A DNA stretch of 64,000 bases from an uncultured Pseudomonadales bacterium. GTDB lineage: Bacteria > Pseudomonadota > Gammaproteobacteria > Pseudomonadales > Cellvibrionaceae. Where the stretch lies: positions 1 to 64,000 of the forward strand of contig CANLBN010000005.1 of NCBI GenBank assembly GCA_947488935.1. The letters run 5' to 3'. Each line of letters opens with the position of its first letter. Positions within the stretch are counted from its first letter, which is position 1. Below are positions 19,444 to 30,764 of the stretch, piece after piece. The notes below the pieces were generated by a model. The model searched no databases. It had not been told where the DNA came from and was given only the letters and a program-made list of their open reading frames with translations. The position numbers were made by a program, and so were the translations under genes.

Positions 19444-22400
19444 TTGAAAGACTTACTTAATTTATTGAAGTCCCAAGGACAAAACGACGAGTTTGACTCG
19501 ATTCGTATCAGCTTAGCATCACCAGAAATGATTCGTTCTTGGTCTTTTGGTGAGGTGAAAAAGCCTGAAACTATCAACTACAGAACCTTTAAACCTGAGC
19601 GCGAAGGTTTGTTTTGTGCCAAAATTTTTGGCCCAATAAAAGATTACGAATGCCTGTGTGGTAAATACAAGCGTATGAAGCATCGCGGTATTATCTGCGA
19701 AAAATGTGGCGTTGAAGTCACGCTTGCAAAAGTTCGTCGTGACCGTATGGGCCACATCGAACTTGCAAGCCCTGTTGCGCATATTTGGTTCTTAAAATCA
19801 CTACCCAGTCGTATTGGTTTATTACTTGATATGACCTTGCGTAGTATCGAGCGCGTTTTATATTTTGAATCCTATGTTGTTACCGATCCAGGTATGACAA
19901 CACTGGAGCGTGGTCAGCTATTAACTGACGAAGAATTCTTTGAAGCTATGGAAGAATTCCCCGATGAGTTTGAAGCTAAGATGGGTGCTGAGGCCATTCA
20001 AGACTTAATGATGGATATTAATCTTGAAGAAGAAATCAACCGTCTTCGTGAAGAGATTCCAGCAACAAATTCTGAAACAAAAATTAAGAAGCTGTCTAAG
20101 CGTTTAAAATTATTGGAAGCATTCTTCCATTCGGGCAATAAGCCAGAGTGGATGATTATGCAAGCATTACCAGTACTACCGCCCGATCTTCGCCCACTAG
20201 TACCGTTAGATGGTGGTCGTTTTGCAACGTCGGATTTGAACGATTTATACCGTCGTGTTATCAACCGTAACAACCGTCTAAAACGTCTGTTAGATTTGAA
20301 TGCGCCAGATATTATCGTACGTAACGAAAAACGTATGTTGCAAGAAGCGGTCGATGCACTACTCGATAACGGTCGTCGTGGTCGCGCTATTACCGGTTCA
20401 AACAAACGCCCATTAAAATCACTTGCCGATATGATTAAAGGTAAGCAAGGTCGTTTCCGTCAGAACTTACTCGGTAAGCGTGTTGATTACTCAGGTCGTT
20501 CGGTAATTGTAACGGGTCCTACTCTACGTCTACATCAATGTGGTCTTCCTAAGAAGATGGCATTGGAGTTATTTAAACCGTTCATTTTTAGCAAGCTAGA
20601 GCTTCGTGGTTTAGCGACAACGATTAAAGCCGCTAAGAAAATGGTTGAGCGTGAAGAGCCAGTCGTTTGGGATATTCTCGACGAAGTCATTCGTGAGCAT
20701 CCCGTATTACTTAACCGTGCACCCACACTTCACCGTTTAGGTATTCAAGCATTTGAGCCAGTACTTATTGAAGGTAAAGCTATTCAGTTACATCCATTAG
20801 TATGTACAGCCTATAACGCTGACTTCGATGGTGACCAAATGGCCGTTCACGTACCATTAACAATCGAAGCACAGTTAGAAGCGCGTGCTCTGATGATGTC
20901 GACAAATAATATTTTATCGCCAGCATCGGGTGAGCCAATTATTGTACCTTCGCAAGATGTTGTATTGGGTCTTTATTGGATGACGCGTGAGCGTATTAAT
21001 GCTCAGGGCGAAGGCATGATTTTTGCCGATGTTGCCGAAGTGTCTCGTGCTTATTATGCTAATCAAGTTGATTTGCAAGCGCGCATCAAAGTCCGTATCT
21101 CTCAAGTTATTACTGACGATGAAAGCGAAGAGTCTACAACTGAAACTCAGCTAATTGATACCACTGTTGGTCGTGTACTATTTTGGGAAATTGTTCCTCA
21201 AGGGATTCCTTTTGAGCAAGTTAACCGCCCAATGGTCAAGAAAGCAATCTCATCAATTATTAATTTCTGTTACCGCGTAGTAGGCCTGAAAGCAACGGTT
21301 ATCTTTGCCGACCAATTGATGTATATGGGTTACCGTTTCTCGACTCGCTCTGGTTCATCAATCGGTGTTAACGATTTTGCTATTCCTGATAACAAGCCAG
21401 AAATTATCAATCGTGCAGATAACGAAGTAAAAGAAATCGAAGGTCAGTTTGCCTCGGGTCTTGTAACGCAAGGTGAGAAATACAACAAAGTGATCGATAT
21501 CTGGTCGCGTGCTAATGACCTTGTTGCCAAGTCAATGATGGACGGTATTTCTAAAGAAGCCGTGATTAACAAAGAGGGTGAAGAAGAATTTCAAGATTCA
21601 TTCAACTCAGTCTTTATGTATGCAGATTCTGGTGCGCGTGGTTCACCCGCACAGATTCGTCAGCTAGCGGGTATGCGTGGTTTGATGGCACGTCCAGATG
21701 GCTCGATCATCGAGACACCTATTACCGCGAATTTCCGCGAAGGCCTAAACGTACTTCAGTACTTTATTTCTACTCACGGTGCTCGTAAAGGTTTGGCAGA
21801 TACCGCACTGAAAACAGCAAACTCGGGTTACTTAACTCGTCGCTTAGTGGATGTTGCACAAGATCTTGTTGTTACAGAAGTAGATTGTGGAACTGACCGT
21901 GGTTTAACCATGACGCCAGTGATCGAAGGTGGTGACATAATCGAAACACTAGGCGATCGTGTACTAGGTCGTGTTGTTGCAAAAGATATTCTTGATCCTG
22001 TCACTGAAGAAGTTCTGATGCCTGCCGGTACAATGATTACAGAAAATCACATCGAGCAAGTTGAAGCGATGGGTGTTGACGAAATTATTGTACGTTCACC
22101 GATTACTTGTGAGTCGCGCGTTGGTATTTGCTCTAGCTGTTATGGTCGCGATCTAGCTCGTGGTCATATGGTCAATGTCGGTGAGGCAGTCGGTGTTATT
22201 GCTGCTCAGTCTATTGGTGAGCCAGGTACACAGTTAACCATGCGTACATTCCACATTGGTGGTGCGGCGAGTCGTGCTTCTGCTGTTGATAGTGTACAGG
22301 TTAAGCAAGCAGGTACTGTTCGTCTACAAAACGTTAAGCTCGTTGAAAACATCAGCGGCAATTTGGTAGCAGTATCGCGTTCAGGTGAATTAGCTGTTGC

Positions 22401-23670
22401 TGATGAGACTGGCCGCGAGCGCGAGCGTTATAAAATTCCTTATGGTGCTGTGATCTCTACTAAAGATGGTGAGCAGGTTGAAGGTGGTGCAGTGGTTGCC
22501 AAGTGGGATCCGCATACACATCCAATCGTCTCTGAAGTTGCGGGTAAAGCACTGTTCTCTGGAATGGAAGATGGCCTTTCTATGCGTCGCCAAACCGATG
22601 AATTAACAGGCCTAAGCTCGATTGAGATTCTTGATCCGACTGAGCGTCCTGCGGCCGGTAAAGACCTTAAGCCTGCGGTAACCTTGGTTGATGCGAAGGG
22701 TAAAGAGCTAACACTCGCTAATACTAATGTACCTGCACACTATATGTTGCCATCAAAAGCGATCTTGAGCTTGAACGATGGTGATGAGATTGGTGTCGGT
22801 GACATTATTGCGCGTATTCCACAAGAGGGTTCTAAAACTCGTGATATTACCGGTGGTCTACCACGTGTTGCTGACTTGTTCGAAGCGCGTAAGCCTAAAG
22901 AGCCTTCACTACTCGCTGAGATATCAGGTACCGTAAGCTTTGGTAAAGAAACCAAAGGTAAAGTACGTTTAGTGATTACCCCAACTGATGGTAAGCCGTT
23001 AGAAGATGGTTCTGATCACTACGAAGAGCTGATTCCTAAACATCGCCAGCTAACTGTATTTGAAGGTGAGCAGGTTGCTAAAGGTGAAGTTGTATCTGAT
23101 GGTCCAAGTAACCCGCACGATATTTTACGCCTCAAAGGTGTAGAGACTTTAGCGCACTATATTACGAATGAAATCCAAGATGTTTATCGCCTACAGGGTG
23201 TAAAAATTAACGATAAGCACGTTGAAACCATTGTTCGTCAAATGCTACGTAAAGTTGAAATTACCGGTATGGGTGAGTCTAGCTTCGTTAAAGGTGAGCA
23301 AGTTGAGCATAGTCGAGTGCTTCAAGAAAACGAAGAGCTTCGTGCTAAAGATCATCAACCAGCACGTTTTGAGCGTCAACTGTTAGGTATTACTAAAGCA
23401 TCTCTTGCGACTGAGTCGTTTATTTCTGCGGCATCGTTCCAAGAGACAACACGTGTGCTTACAGAAGCTGCAGTTACGGGTAAGAAAGATAACTTGCGTG
23501 GCCTTAAAGAGAACGTGGTTGTTGGTCGCCTAATCCCTGCAGGTACAGGTCTTGCCTATCACGCTGAGCGTAAGCGTAAGCGTGAAGCTGAAGTGACTCA
23601 AACCGAAGGTGTAAGTGCTGAAGAAGTTGAAGCAGCATTAACGGAAGCATTAAAATCTAGTGCGAGTTAA
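19444..23670 (+). CDS. rpoC: DNA-directed RNA polymerase subunit beta-prime
   Basis: Carries the active-site Mg. 1408 residues. Seen: the zinc motif [19 protein letters not shown] near residues 70-88, the catalytic [12 protein letters not shown] near 458-469, the trigger-loop/bridge region ([18 protein letters not shown]) and the second zinc site CGTDRG...[13 protein letters not shown]. The start is TTG at 19444, preceded by GGAGGAAG, giving MKDLLNLL as in the family. A strong terminator follows, ending the rplKAJL-rpoBC unit. Confidence 0.98.
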   Translation: MKDLLNLLKSQGQNDEFDSIRISLASPEMIRSWSFGEVKKPETINYRTFKPEREGLFCAKIFGPIKDYECLCGKYKRMKHRGIICEKCGVEVTLAKVRRDRMGHIELASPVAHIWFLKSLPSRIGLLLDMTLRSIERVLYFESYVVTDPGMTTLERGQLLTDEEFFEAMEEFPDEFEAKMGAEAIQDLMMDINLEEEINRLREEIPATNSETKIKKLSKRLKLLEAFFHSGNKPEWMIMQALPVLPPDLRPLVPLDGGRFATSDLNDLYRRVINRNNRLKRLLDLNAPDIIVRNEKRMLQEAVDALLDNGRRGRAITGSNKRPLKSLADMIKGKQGRFRQNLLGKRVDYSGRSVIVTGPTLRLHQCGLPKKMALELFKPFIFSKLELRGLATTIKAAKKMVEREEPVVWDILDEVIREHPVLLNRAPTLHRLGIQAFEPVLIEGKAIQLHPLVCTAYNADFDGDQMAVHVPLTIEAQLEARALMMSTNNILSPASGEPIIVPSQDVVLGLYWMTRERINAQGEGMIFADVAEVSRAYYANQVDLQARIKVRISQVITDDESEESTTETQLIDTTVGRVLFWEIVPQGIPFEQVNRPMVKKAISSIINFCYRVVGLKATVIFADQLMYMGYRFSTRSGSSIGVNDFAIPDNKPEIINRADNEVKEIEGQFASGLVTQGEKYNKVIDIWSRANDLVAKSMMDGISKEAVINKEGEEEFQDSFNSVFMYADSGARGSPAQIRQLAGMRGLMARPDGSIIETPITANFREGLNVLQYFISTHGARKGLADTALKTANSGYLTRRLVDVAQDLVVTEVDCGTDRGLTMTPVIEGGDIIETLGDRVLGRVVAKDILDPVTEEVLMPAGTMITENHIEQVEAMGVDEIIVRSPITCESRVGICSSCYGRDLARGHMVNVGEAVGVIAAQSIGEPGTQLTMRTFHIGGAASRASAVDSVQVKQAGTVRLQNVKLVENISGNLVAVSRSGELAVADETGRERERYKIPYGAVISTKDGEQVEGGAVVAKWDPHTHPIVSEVAGKALFSGMEDGLSMRRQTDELTGLSSIEILDPTERPAAGKDLKPAVTLVDAKGKELTLANTNVPAHYMLPSKAILSLNDGDEIGVGDIIARIPQEGSKTRDITGGLPRVADLFEARKPKEPSLLAEISGTVSFGKETKGKVRLVITPTDGKPLEDGSDHYEELIPKHRQLTVFEGEQVAKGEVVSDGPSNPHDILRLKGVETLAHYITNEIQDVYRLQGVKINDKHVETIVRQMLRKVEITGMGESSFVKGEQVEHSRVLQENEELRAKDHQPARFERQLLGITKASLATESFISAASFQETTRVLTEAAVTGKKDNLRGLKENVVVGRLIPAGTGLAYHAERKRKREAEVTQTEGVSAEEVEAALTEALKSSAS

Positions 23671-23716
23671 GCGGCTTTTCGGAGCGACTCTCTAAGAGTC
23701 CTACAGTAAAAACTTA

Positions 23717-23742
23717 AAAGCCTCCAATATGGAGGCTTTTTT
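23717..23742 (+). terminator. Terminator after rpoC
   Basis: AAAAGCCTCC/GGAGGCTTTTTT hairpin with loop AATAT, 46 bases after the rpoC stop. Confidence 0.9.
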
Positions 23743-23857
23743 ATTGATATTAATTTAAGCTATTGGTTGCATGCCTATATCATGCTCTAATAATGAGCTA
23801 TATTTAATTAAATTTGTTGTAAAAGCCTTATTGAATAATAAAGAAGTGTTGTTGTAC

Positions 23858-24799
23858 ATGGTTGTCCAAAAAATACTGATCGTTGTTTTTCTTTTATTTT
23901 CTAGTCTGTTGTCTGCAAAAGCCGTCGATGAAGATGTGCCCAGTCGCTCTCTGTTAGATCAGCCTGCTGCGTTAATTGATGTTGCTCCACGCTACCGCTA
24001 CGCTCTAATTGCGGAGCTGGAGCTTGGTAAATTGCATATTTTTGAGCGTAACTCCTCGAGTAGCTTCGATTTAATTAAGACAATGGAAGTGTCAATTGGT
24101 AAAGAAGGGATAGGTAAAGAGGTCGAAGGTGATAATAAAACACCTATCGGTGTTTATCGTATCACTAGCCACCTAACTAATTTTCAGTTAGATGATTTTT
24201 ATGGGCATGCTGCTTATCCTATTAATTATCCCAACGCTTGGGATCGACTTCATAAAAGAACCGGCCACGGCATTTGGCTACATGCAGAGCCTGTCGGTAC
24301 CTTCGACAAAACTCGCCCTTACCTCGATAGTGATGGCTGCGTGGTAATGTCTAATAATGATATCGATGAGCTTGCCCAGTATCTGGACATTGGCTATACC
24401 TATTTTGTATCAACACCTAAAATGAAAATGACATCAGTTGATAAGAATAAAGCGTTGCGTGAGAAAATTTATGCGCGCATGCATGAATGGGAAGCTGCTT
24501 GGGAGTCTAAAGATAGCGACGCCTATCTAAGTTTGTATTCTAAAAATTTCGATAATTTAAAACACGATTGGACGTCTTGGGCTAGTTATAAAAAACGTGT
24601 TAATAGTTCCAAAAAATTTATAGATATTGGTTTTTCCGATGTCGGTATTTACGCTTACCCCGATGAGGAAAATCTATATTGGGTCGAGTTTTACCAGTCC
24701 TACCGCAGCAGTAATTACCGTTCACGAGGGTGGAAACGTCAGCTTTGGAAACAAGACCCCGATGGCGAGCTGCGCATTATTTATGAAGGCGGCGGTTAG
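23858..24799 (+). CDS. Periplasmic L,D-transpeptidase (YkuD domain) with Cds6-like C-terminal domain
   Basis: Likely makes or cleaves L,D-bonds in peptidoglycan or its lipoprotein links, in the periplasm. I use the ATG at 23858, which puts a signal peptide (VVQKILIVVFLLFSSLLSAKA, residues 2-22) at the N-terminus; an open frame upstream to 23771 looks non-coding. In 313 residues the YkuD domain spans about 45-190, with TPIGVYRI, GHGIWLHAEP (His137) and the catalytic SDGCVVMSN (Cys161). Residues about 205-313 form an NTF2/SnoaL-like domain (YARMHEWEAAWESKDSDAYL...), as in Cds6-type transpeptidases. It sits between rpoC and rpsL with three opposite-strand genes and converges on a murein-peptide carboxypeptidase gene. 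Confidence 0.85.
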   Translation: MVVQKILIVVFLLFSSLLSAKAVDEDVPSRSLLDQPAALIDVAPRYRYALIAELELGKLHIFERNSSSSFDLIKTMEVSIGKEGIGKEVEGDNKTPIGVYRITSHLTNFQLDDFYGHAAYPINYPNAWDRLHKRTGHGIWLHAEPVGTFDKTRPYLDSDGCVVMSNNDIDELAQYLDIGYTYFVSTPKMKMTSVDKNKALREKIYARMHEWEAAWESKDSDAYLSLYSKNFDNLKHDWTSWASYKKRVNSSKKFIDIGFSDVGIYAYPDEENLYWVEFYQSYRSSNYRSRGWKRQLWKQDPDGELRIIYEGGG

Positions 24800-24829
24800 A
24801 TAGCCTTTTGGGCTTGAGGCAATAGTGCT

Positions 24830-25759
24830 TTAATTATTGTTGCTTTGCAGTTTGTCTTTTTTAATCTTGGGCATTTCACGAGAAAGCCAGCGAATCAGGT
24901 CAACCCACATAGCTGATATCTCTCCATTGCTTGGCATAATGCCTGCCGAGGCAAGTTCTACCGTGATCACAGGCAAATCTAAATCAACACCTGCATAGTT
25001 ACCTAGTGAACCGGGGTAGGTACCTAACTGGCGAAGCTTGAGGCGTCCTAGTCTATTGGGTGCATTTCGAGGCCCGTCATAATCGACCAAGCTATGTGGC
25101 GCATGCACCGCAATAATGACATCGGGTTTAAAGGTTTTGATAGTCTCGATAAACCATTGTGTTTCGAACTCGCTATTAGCCTTGGGGCCTGGGTAGCGTC
25201 TTGGGTTTTTATAGGTTCTGTTTTGCCAATAGTCAAGTGCAAGCGCTTCCCAATCTTTAGAGGGAAAGTTACGATTAATATCCACGCCATTAGCGTTTTG
25301 TCGTTGTGCTCTTTTAAAATGTAGTAAGCCGTCGGGGTTTAGCAGTGGAATTACTTGCCAGTGGAAAAGTCCCGAGTGAAACTTATTGAGCTTATCCATC
25401 CATTTAAACATGATGGAAACGGCTGAATATTCGTCACCGTGAATGCCGCCCATAAGCAAAACACGGCCTAAGGGTGTTTTTGTTTTTAATGGGGGGTAAA
25501 TTTTATAGGCAAGGGGGCGTCCCTTTGTTGTGTGATTTTCACTACTAATAAGCTTTTGTTGATGGCAATTGTCAATACTTACACTGCTTAGCTTGCTGCC
25601 TATTTCTTCACACAAAGATGTAATGGTATATTTTGAGTCGGCTTTCGCGAGGCTAGTTAATAATAAGGCTGTAACAGCTATCGCAATGCTTTTAATGACA
25701 TAATTGTTATTTATGTAGCTACATGCAAAGCGATAGCGAGTAAAAAAATCTAACAACAT
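24830..25759 (-). CDS. M14 zinc carboxypeptidase, MpaA-like murein peptide amidase
   Basis: 309 residues of the M14 family. Zinc ligands are seen in GGIHGDEYS (His107, Glu110) and VHAPH (His219). Substrate motifs NPDG (141-144) and DINRNFP (160-166) follow, and the catalytic Glu is in TVELASAG (268). The succinylglutamate/MpaA-type layout suggests removal of meso-DAP from murein tripeptide. A hydrophobic segment near residues 21-40 (IKSIAIAVTALLLTSLAKA) suggests export, unlike cytoplasmic E. coli MpaA; the first 20 residues may not be translated. The stop is 30 bases from that of the L,D-transpeptidase, so the two peptidoglycan enzymes are convergent. Confidence 0.8.
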   Translation of the reverse strand: MLLDFFTRYRFACSYINNNYVIKSIAIAVTALLLTSLAKADSKYTITSLCEEIGSKLSSVSIDNCHQQKLISSENHTTKGRPLAYKIYPPLKTKTPLGRVLLMGGIHGDEYSAVSIMFKWMDKLNKFHSGLFHWQVIPLLNPDGLLHFKRAQRQNANGVDINRNFPSKDWEALALDYWQNRTYKNPRRYPGPKANSEFETQWFIETIKTFKPDVIIAVHAPHSLVDYDGPRNAPNRLGRLKLRQLGTYPGSLGNYAGVDLDLPVITVELASAGIMPSNGEISAMWVDLIRWLSREMPKIKKDKLQSNNN

Positions 25760-25808
25760 CCAGTGCTTACCTGATAATTATTATTGTAAATAACAGTCCA
25801 AGAATCTC

Positions 25809-26279
25809 TTACTCGATAATATCTTGTTTGTTATCAGCGCCAATCAGGCGTTTTAAAAAGCTATCAGGAGATTTTAAATCCATAACAACAAGTGTTAATG
25901 CACAAGCCCATGTTATACATGCCATGCCAAATAAAATACCGGCATCATCACCTATTTGTTGAGCTGTTGCTGCATCGAAGTGCGGCATAACAATACCGAG
26001 TGGTGTAAATAAATGAAAGAAAATAGCTCCAGACATAATGCCGAGCGCCCCTAATGCTGCTAGGGGACGTAAGGGTGTAAATAATAAGATGGCGGTAATT
26101 AATTCGGCGGTGCCGATCATGTAGCCACCATAAGCGCCAAACCAGCTAAAGCCTGACCACTCGGCCAAGGTGCCAAAAATGTGTTGAGTTTCTAATGAGT
26201 TGCCAAATTTAAACGGTAGAGATTGTAAAAAAACAAACGCAATAAAAACAGATAAAACGATCGGGACCCACTTTTTCAT
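25809..26279 (-). CDS. DoxX-like four-helix membrane protein
   Basis: 156 residues with four predicted membrane segments (about 5-20, 48-68, 72-95, 112-133), including ELITAILLFTPLRPLAALGALG, which matches the DoxX/DoxD-like pattern. Function in this group is unclear; DoxX relatives are linked to quinone or redox-stress functions. It lies 49 bases after the carboxypeptidase start on the same strand. It is upstream of that gene in transcription and could be cotranscribed with it. Confidence 0.65.
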   Translation of the reverse strand: MKKWVPIVLSVFIAFVFLQSLPFKFGNSLETQHIFGTLAEWSGFSWFGAYGGYMIGTAELITAILLFTPLRPLAALGALGIMSGAIFFHLFTPLGIVMPHFDAATAQQIGDDAGILFGMACITWACALTLVVMDLKSPDSFLKRLIGADNKQDIIE

Positions 26280-26367
26280 AGTTATTCCAATTCCAAGCTA
26301 ATTTTAATGGTCGGTATCTTACCGCATTCTTGACTCTTTATCGTACCAGTATAGTCCAAGTTATTGA

Positions 26368-26847
26368 TTATCTAGAAGCAACAAGGGACGATAATGCTTG
26401 TTGTATATCTTTTTGAGAGCTAACGCCTTGTAGTGTATTAACCCGGTTCCCTTTGCGGTCAAAAAATAGCAAAGTAACATGAGGAACATTATACCTTTGA
26501 GCAAAGCGCCCACCTTTGTTGGTTTTGATATTGGCAATTTTGAATTCTATTTTACCTTTGAATTCACCTTTGACTGCGGCGACATTTCTTTTTAACTGGT
26601 TGCAAAGCTGGCAGTTGGGGTCGTGAATCTGTACAACTGTTGGCGTGCGACCATTACCAATAACCGATAGGTCATGTTCAATTCTTGATTGATTGCTCGA
26701 AAAATACAAAGGGATTGAAATAAGTGCGACTAAACAGAGAAAAATAGACGCTCGCTTGGCGAGTTTTTTCCAATTAAAGGTTTTTTTCTTCACACTACTG
26801 TTTTTAAGGGTATGGTTCTTGTTTTTTCTTTTACGCTTGCTGCCCAT
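26368..26847 (-). CDS. Membrane-anchored thioredoxin-fold protein
   Basis: 159 residues from the ATG at 26847 (AGGCAAAC just upstream). The open frame continues to 26931, but those 28 residues look non-coding. It has a strongly basic N-terminus (MGSKRKRKNKN), one transmembrane helix (about 33-50) and a thioredoxin-like domain with the redox pair CQLC (Cys79, Cys82) after VVQIHDPN, then YNVPHVTLLFFDRKG with the cis-Pro motif. It probably faces the periplasm by the positive-inside rule and could be a thiol reductant or chaperone; the partner is unknown. Confidence 0.75.
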   Translation of the reverse strand: MGSKRKRKNKNHTLKNSSVKKKTFNWKKLAKRASIFLCLVALISIPLYFSSNQSRIEHDLSVIGNGRTPTVVQIHDPNCQLCNQLKRNVAAVKGEFKGKIEFKIANIKTNKGGRFAQRYNVPHVTLLFFDRKGNRVNTLQGVSSQKDIQQALSSLVASR

Positions 26848-27089
26848 AATGTTTGCCTGTCGAATGTCTGTATATCTATATGAAAAGGTATCGATAAAAC
26901 CACTTGCTAACTTTAGTGAATAAGTCCGCATAGGGCCAGAGTTTTATGCCCAGTGGACCAGCATATCCTATAAACTGCATGGCAGCGGTGCTGCCATAAA
27001 GATATACCTAGTTATTCTGGATGATATAGATGATTGTAAAGGAAGGGTTCTAGTTAGATCAATTTAAGTATTTAAAGCCTGTCACCTCC

Positions 27090-27118
27090 TTGACGCAGCA
27101 GAATTCTATCCGTACAAT
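27090..27118 (+). promoter_or_regulatory. Promoter of the str operon
   Basis: TTGACG, a 17-base spacer and TACAAT, about 135 bases upstream of rpsL. The gap from 26848 to 27252 holds this promoter, a small perfect hairpin ATGGCAG/CTGCCAT at 26979-26997 and no gene that I can see. Confidence 0.75.
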
Positions 27119-27252
27119 GCGCCACCCTTGTTTTAAGGGGGATAGTTCTATGGGTAAATATATATCACTATCTTTAATTATTAATTACTGCTTAATTAGC
27201 CCGTAAATACTGGGTTCAATGGCAGTTTAACAACTATTTTGGAGTTTATTTC

Positions 27253-27624
27253 ATGGCAACGATCAACCAATTGGTTCGTAAGCCTAGAAAGCGTAAAGTA
27301 CAAAAGAGTGACGTGCCTGCATTGCAAGCGAATCCTCAAAAACGTGGTGTATGTACTCGTGTATATACCACGACACCAAAGAAGCCAAACTCAGCCCTTC
27401 GTAAAGTTTGCCGTGTGCGCTTAACAAATGGTTTTGAGGTGTCTTCATACATTGGTGGTGAGGGACACAACTTGCAAGAGCATAGCGTGGTATTGATTCG
27501 TGGCGGTCGTGTAAAAGATTTGCCAGGTGTTCGTTATCACACTGTTCGCGGTAGCTTAGATACCTCTGGTGTCGCTGATCGTAAGCAAGGTCGTTCTAAG
27601 TACGGTACTAAGCGTCCTAAGTAA
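27253..27624 (+). CDS. rpsL: 30S ribosomal protein S12
   Basis: Decoding-centre protein. 123 residues. Seen: the conserved [18 protein letters not shown] with the lysine equivalent to E. coli K42/43 (streptomycin-sensitive form), [20 protein letters not shown], and [12 protein letters not shown] with the K87-equivalent region. GGAG is 7-10 bases before the ATG. First gene of the str operon. Confidence 0.98.
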   Translation: MATINQLVRKPRKRKVQKSDVPALQANPQKRGVCTRVYTTTPKKPNSALRKVCRVRLTNGFEVSSYIGGEGHNLQEHSVVLIRGGRVKDLPGVRYHTVRGSLDTSGVADRKQGRSKYGTKRPK

Positions 27625-27765
27625 TAGGCCGCTTTTTACTGTTCTACAGTACTATAGCTTTTTAAGTAACAAACTAAGAGTAAGGCTAAGCAGTTCATTT
27701 TATTAAAGTGACTTGTCTTAGAATTAACCTGAAACAGAGGCCGAGGCCAAACAGAGGCGAATACA

Positions 27766-28236
27766 ATGCCAAGAAGAAGAGTCGTCGCGAAGCGAGAGAT
27801 ACTACCAGATCCTAAATTTGGAGATCTAAAGCTTGCGAAATTTATGAATATTTTGATGGTCAGCGGTAAAAAAGCCGTTGCTGAGCGTATCGTTTACGGT
27901 GCACTTGATATCGTCACTGAAAAATCAGGTAAAGATGCGCTTGAGTGCTTTAGTGAAGCACTAGACGCAATCGCTCCACTCGTCGAAGTTAAAGCTCGTC
28001 GTGTAGGTGGTGCTACTTACCAAGTGCCTGTTGAGGTTCGTCCAGCTCGTCGCGAAGCATTAGCTATGCGTTGGTTGGTAGAGTACTCGCGCAAGCGCAG
28101 TGAAAAATCAATGCCTGCTCGCCTAGCAGGTGAATTGCTTGATGCGTCACAAGGTAAAGGTGCGTCAGTTAAGAAACGCGAAGATGTCCATCGTATGGCA
28201 GAGGCTAACAAAGCCTTCTCTCATTACCGTTTCTAA
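27766..28236 (+). CDS. rpsG: 30S ribosomal protein S7
   Basis: Primary binder of the 16S rRNA 3' domain. 156 residues beginning [18 protein letters not shown], with [20 protein letters not shown] and RLAGELLDA typical of the family. In E. coli S7 represses this operon by binding the rpsL-rpsG interval. The 141-base gap here (27625-27765) contains the GAGGCCGAGGCC region, but I could not define the site. A terminator hairpin follows, which is unusual before fusA. Confidence 0.97.
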   Translation: MPRRRVVAKREILPDPKFGDLKLAKFMNILMVSGKKAVAERIVYGALDIVTEKSGKDALECFSEALDAIAPLVEVKARRVGGATYQVPVEVRPARREALAMRWLVEYSRKRSEKSMPARLAGELLDASQGKGASVKKREDVHRMAEANKAFSHYRF

Positions 28237-28254
28237 TCATTGTTTAATGATTTT

Positions 28255-28283
28255 AAAAAGGCAGCCTAACCGCTGCCTTTTTT
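28255..28283 (+). terminator. Terminator-like hairpin after rpsG
   Basis: AAAAAGGCAGC/GCTGCCTTTTTT with loop CTAACC, 18 bases after the rpsG stop. It splits rpsL-rpsG from fusA-tuf unless it is read through. Confidence 0.8.
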
Positions 28284-28545
28284 ATGCCCTCCATGGATGG
28301 AGGGTAGATCAAAAATGCAGGAGCAATTTTTGAAGAAGCTACACAAGTGCACGGGCATAAAACTGCTCCTGCGTTTTCTGCACTTCCGTCGGTCGCTAAT
28401 GGCTCCATGCATCACGCGACACTTGTGCATCCATGCACATCGCCCATGGCGGTTGTATCCCGCGAGCGCATGGATGCGCAAGAGCGGGGCACGTTCTTCA
28501 TACATGGAGAGTGCATCAAAAATGCAGGAGCAACTTTTGAGTGTG
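28284..28545. repeat. Interspersed palindromic repeat cluster inside the str operon
   Basis: No gene. A near-exact 26-base direct repeat, starting ATCAAAAATGCAGGAGCAA, occurs at 28308-28333 and 28515-28540. The inner GCAGGAGCA is answered by TGCTCCTGC at 28362-28370, CCCTCC/GGAGGG forms a palindrome near 28287-28304, and TGCACTTCCGTCGGTCGCT followed by GGCTCCATGC resembles the repeat downstream of tuf copy 2. ORFs in this region have the patchy composition of repeats, not genes. Confidence 0.6.
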
Positions 28546-28616
28546 CTAGCTCATTCAAAAAGCCGTTTTTAAGTCCTTAATTTAAAAATATTTAACATCT
28601 ATCGGAGCATGTAAAG

Positions 28617-30716
28617 GTGGCACGTAAAACTCCTATCTCTCGTTATCGTAATATTGGTATTGTTGCCCATGTTGATGCGGGTAAAACGACAACAACTGAG
28701 CGTGTATTGTTCTATACGGGTCTCTCTCACAAAATTGGTGAGGTGCACGATGGTGCGGCAACAATGGACTGGATGGAGCAAGAGCAAGAGCGTGGTATCA
28801 CGATTACCTCTGCAGCAACTACGTGCTTTTGGGCCGGTATGCAGCAGCAATACGATCAGCATCGCATTAATATTATCGATACTCCTGGGCACGTTGACTT
28901 TACCATTGAGGTGGAGCGTTCGTTGCGTGTGCTTGATGGTGCTGTCGTTGTTTTATGTGGTTCCTCTGGTGTGCAGCCGCAAACCGAAACCGTATGGCGT
29001 CAGGCCAATAAATACGAAGTGCCGCGTATGGTGTTTGTCAATAAAATGGACCGCGCAGGCGCTGATTTTATGAGTGTTGTTGATCAGCTCAAAGATCGCC
29101 TAGGTGCAAACCCGGTGCCCATGCAGATGACGATTGGTTCTGAAGAAGAGTTTAAGGGTGTAGTTGACCTGATTAAGATGAAGGCAATTTTGTGGAATGA
29201 GGCTGATCAAGGGATGACCTTTGAATATGCTGAGATCCCGGCCGATATGCAGGCAGATTGCGAAGCAATGCGAGAGCAGCTGATTGAAGTTGCCGCAGAA
29301 GCAACCGATGAGATGATGGATAAATATCTCGAAGGCGAAGAGCTAAGCGAAGAAGAAATAAAAGCGGGTATCCGCGCGCGTACACTGGCTAACGAAATTG
29401 TGCCTATTTTTGGTGGCTCAGCGTTTAAAAACAAAGGTGTGCAAGCGGTGCTTGATGCTGTTATCGAATATCTGCCATCGCCGCAAGAAGTAAAAGCGAT
29501 TGAGGGTACGCTCGATGATGGTGAAACCTTGGCCTCGCGTGAGGCAGAAGATGATGCGCCTTTTTCTGCTCTTGCCTTTAAGATTGCTACGGATCCATTT
29601 GTAGGTACTTTAACCTTTTTTAGGGTCTACTCGGGCAAGCTCGAAAGTGGCACGGCTGTTTATAATTCTGTTAAGGGTAAGCGCGAGCGAGTTGGGCGTA
29701 TGGTGCAAATGCATGCTAACTCCCGCGAAGAGATCAAAGAAGTGTTAGCCGGTGATATTGCCGCCGCTATTGGCCTAAAAGATGTCACTACAGGTGACAC
29801 GCTGTGCTCTGAAGGCGGAAAAATTATCCTTGAGCGTATGGAATTCCCTGAGCCGGTTATCTCGGTTGCTGTTGAGCCAAGGTCTCAAGCGGATCAAGAA
29901 AAAATGGGTATTGCCTTAGGTAAACTTGCGCAAGAAGATCCCTCTTTTAGAGTCAAAACAGACGAAGAAACGGGCCAAACGATTATTTCGGGTATGGGTG
30001 AGCTTCATCTCGACATCCTTGTTGATCGTATGCGTCGCGAATTTAGTGTTGAGGCGAATATTGGTAAGCCGCAAGTGGCTTATCGAGAGCGTATTACTAC
30101 AACTTCTGAGATCGAAGGTAAGTTTGTTCGTCAGTCTGGTGGCCGTGGTCAGTATGGTCATGTATGGGTTCGGTTTGAGCCGGCCGAAGATAACAACGCC
30201 GAAGGTTTAGAGTTCGTTAACGAGGTTGTTGGTGGTAGTGTCCCTAAGGAATATATCCCAGCGGTAGAGAAAGGCATCTCTGAGCAAATGAAGAATGGCG
30301 TGCTGGCTGGATACCCTCTGCTAGGTCTAAAGGCAACGCTTTATGATGGGTCTTTCCATGATGTCGACTCTAACGAGATGGCCTTTAAAATAGCAGGCTC
30401 TCTAGCGACTAAAAAGCTAGCCGACGAAGGTGGTGCGAAGTTGCTAGAGCCAATGATGCGCGTTGAGGTTGTTACTCCTGAAGAAAATATGGGCGATGTA
30501 GTTGGTGATCTTAATCGCCGTCGCGGTATTATTTTAGGGATGGAGGACGGTCCTGCCGGGAAAACGGTTGATGCCGATGTACCGCTTGCAGAAATGTTTG
30601 GTTATGCCACTGACCTTCGTTCGGCAACGCAAGGGCGTGCGACATTTAGTATGGAATTTAAAGAGTATGCTGAAGCGCCGGCTAAAGTCTCAAAAGAGAT
30701 TATCGCTAAGCATTAA
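28617..30716 (+). CDS. fusA: Elongation factor G (primary, str operon copy)
   Basis: GTPase that drives translocation and, with RRF, ribosome recycling. 699 residues, GTG start with CGGAG 10-14 bases upstream. Seen: P-loop AHVDAGKT (17-24), switch [21 protein letters not shown], then domains II-V with GMGELHLDI and the C-terminal [15 protein letters not shown]. It is separated from rpsG by 380 bases of terminator and repeat DNA, so it may depend on read-through or its own promoter. A second EF-G gene follows tuf copy 2. Confidence 0.96.
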   Translation: MARKTPISRYRNIGIVAHVDAGKTTTTERVLFYTGLSHKIGEVHDGAATMDWMEQEQERGITITSAATTCFWAGMQQQYDQHRINIIDTPGHVDFTIEVERSLRVLDGAVVVLCGSSGVQPQTETVWRQANKYEVPRMVFVNKMDRAGADFMSVVDQLKDRLGANPVPMQMTIGSEEEFKGVVDLIKMKAILWNEADQGMTFEYAEIPADMQADCEAMREQLIEVAAEATDEMMDKYLEGEELSEEEIKAGIRARTLANEIVPIFGGSAFKNKGVQAVLDAVIEYLPSPQEVKAIEGTLDDGETLASREAEDDAPFSALAFKIATDPFVGTLTFFRVYSGKLESGTAVYNSVKGKRERVGRMVQMHANSREEIKEVLAGDIAAAIGLKDVTTGDTLCSEGGKIILERMEFPEPVISVAVEPRSQADQEKMGIALGKLAQEDPSFRVKTDEETGQTIISGMGELHLDILVDRMRREFSVEANIGKPQVAYRERITTTSEIEGKFVRQSGGRGQYGHVWVRFEPAEDNNAEGLEFVNEVVGGSVPKEYIPAVEKGISEQMKNGVLAGYPLLGLKATLYDGSFHDVDSNEMAFKIAGSLATKKLADEGGAKLLEPMMRVEVVTPEENMGDVVGDLNRRRGIILGMEDGPAGKTVDADVPLAEMFGYATDLRSATQGRATFSMEFKEYAEAPAKVSKEIIAKH

Positions 30717-30764
30717 TTGGGTTCTTGTTTTAAAAATAATTGAATACCTTAAAGAGATAGCACA

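Noticed and set aside
15247..23670. Many long frames on the opposite strand inside rpoB and rpoC
   Set aside because: They mirror codon structure of the real genes and have no independent start signals.
28266..28580. Overlapping frames of 77-91 codons on both strands
   Set aside because: They are made of palindromic repeat sequence, not coding-like.
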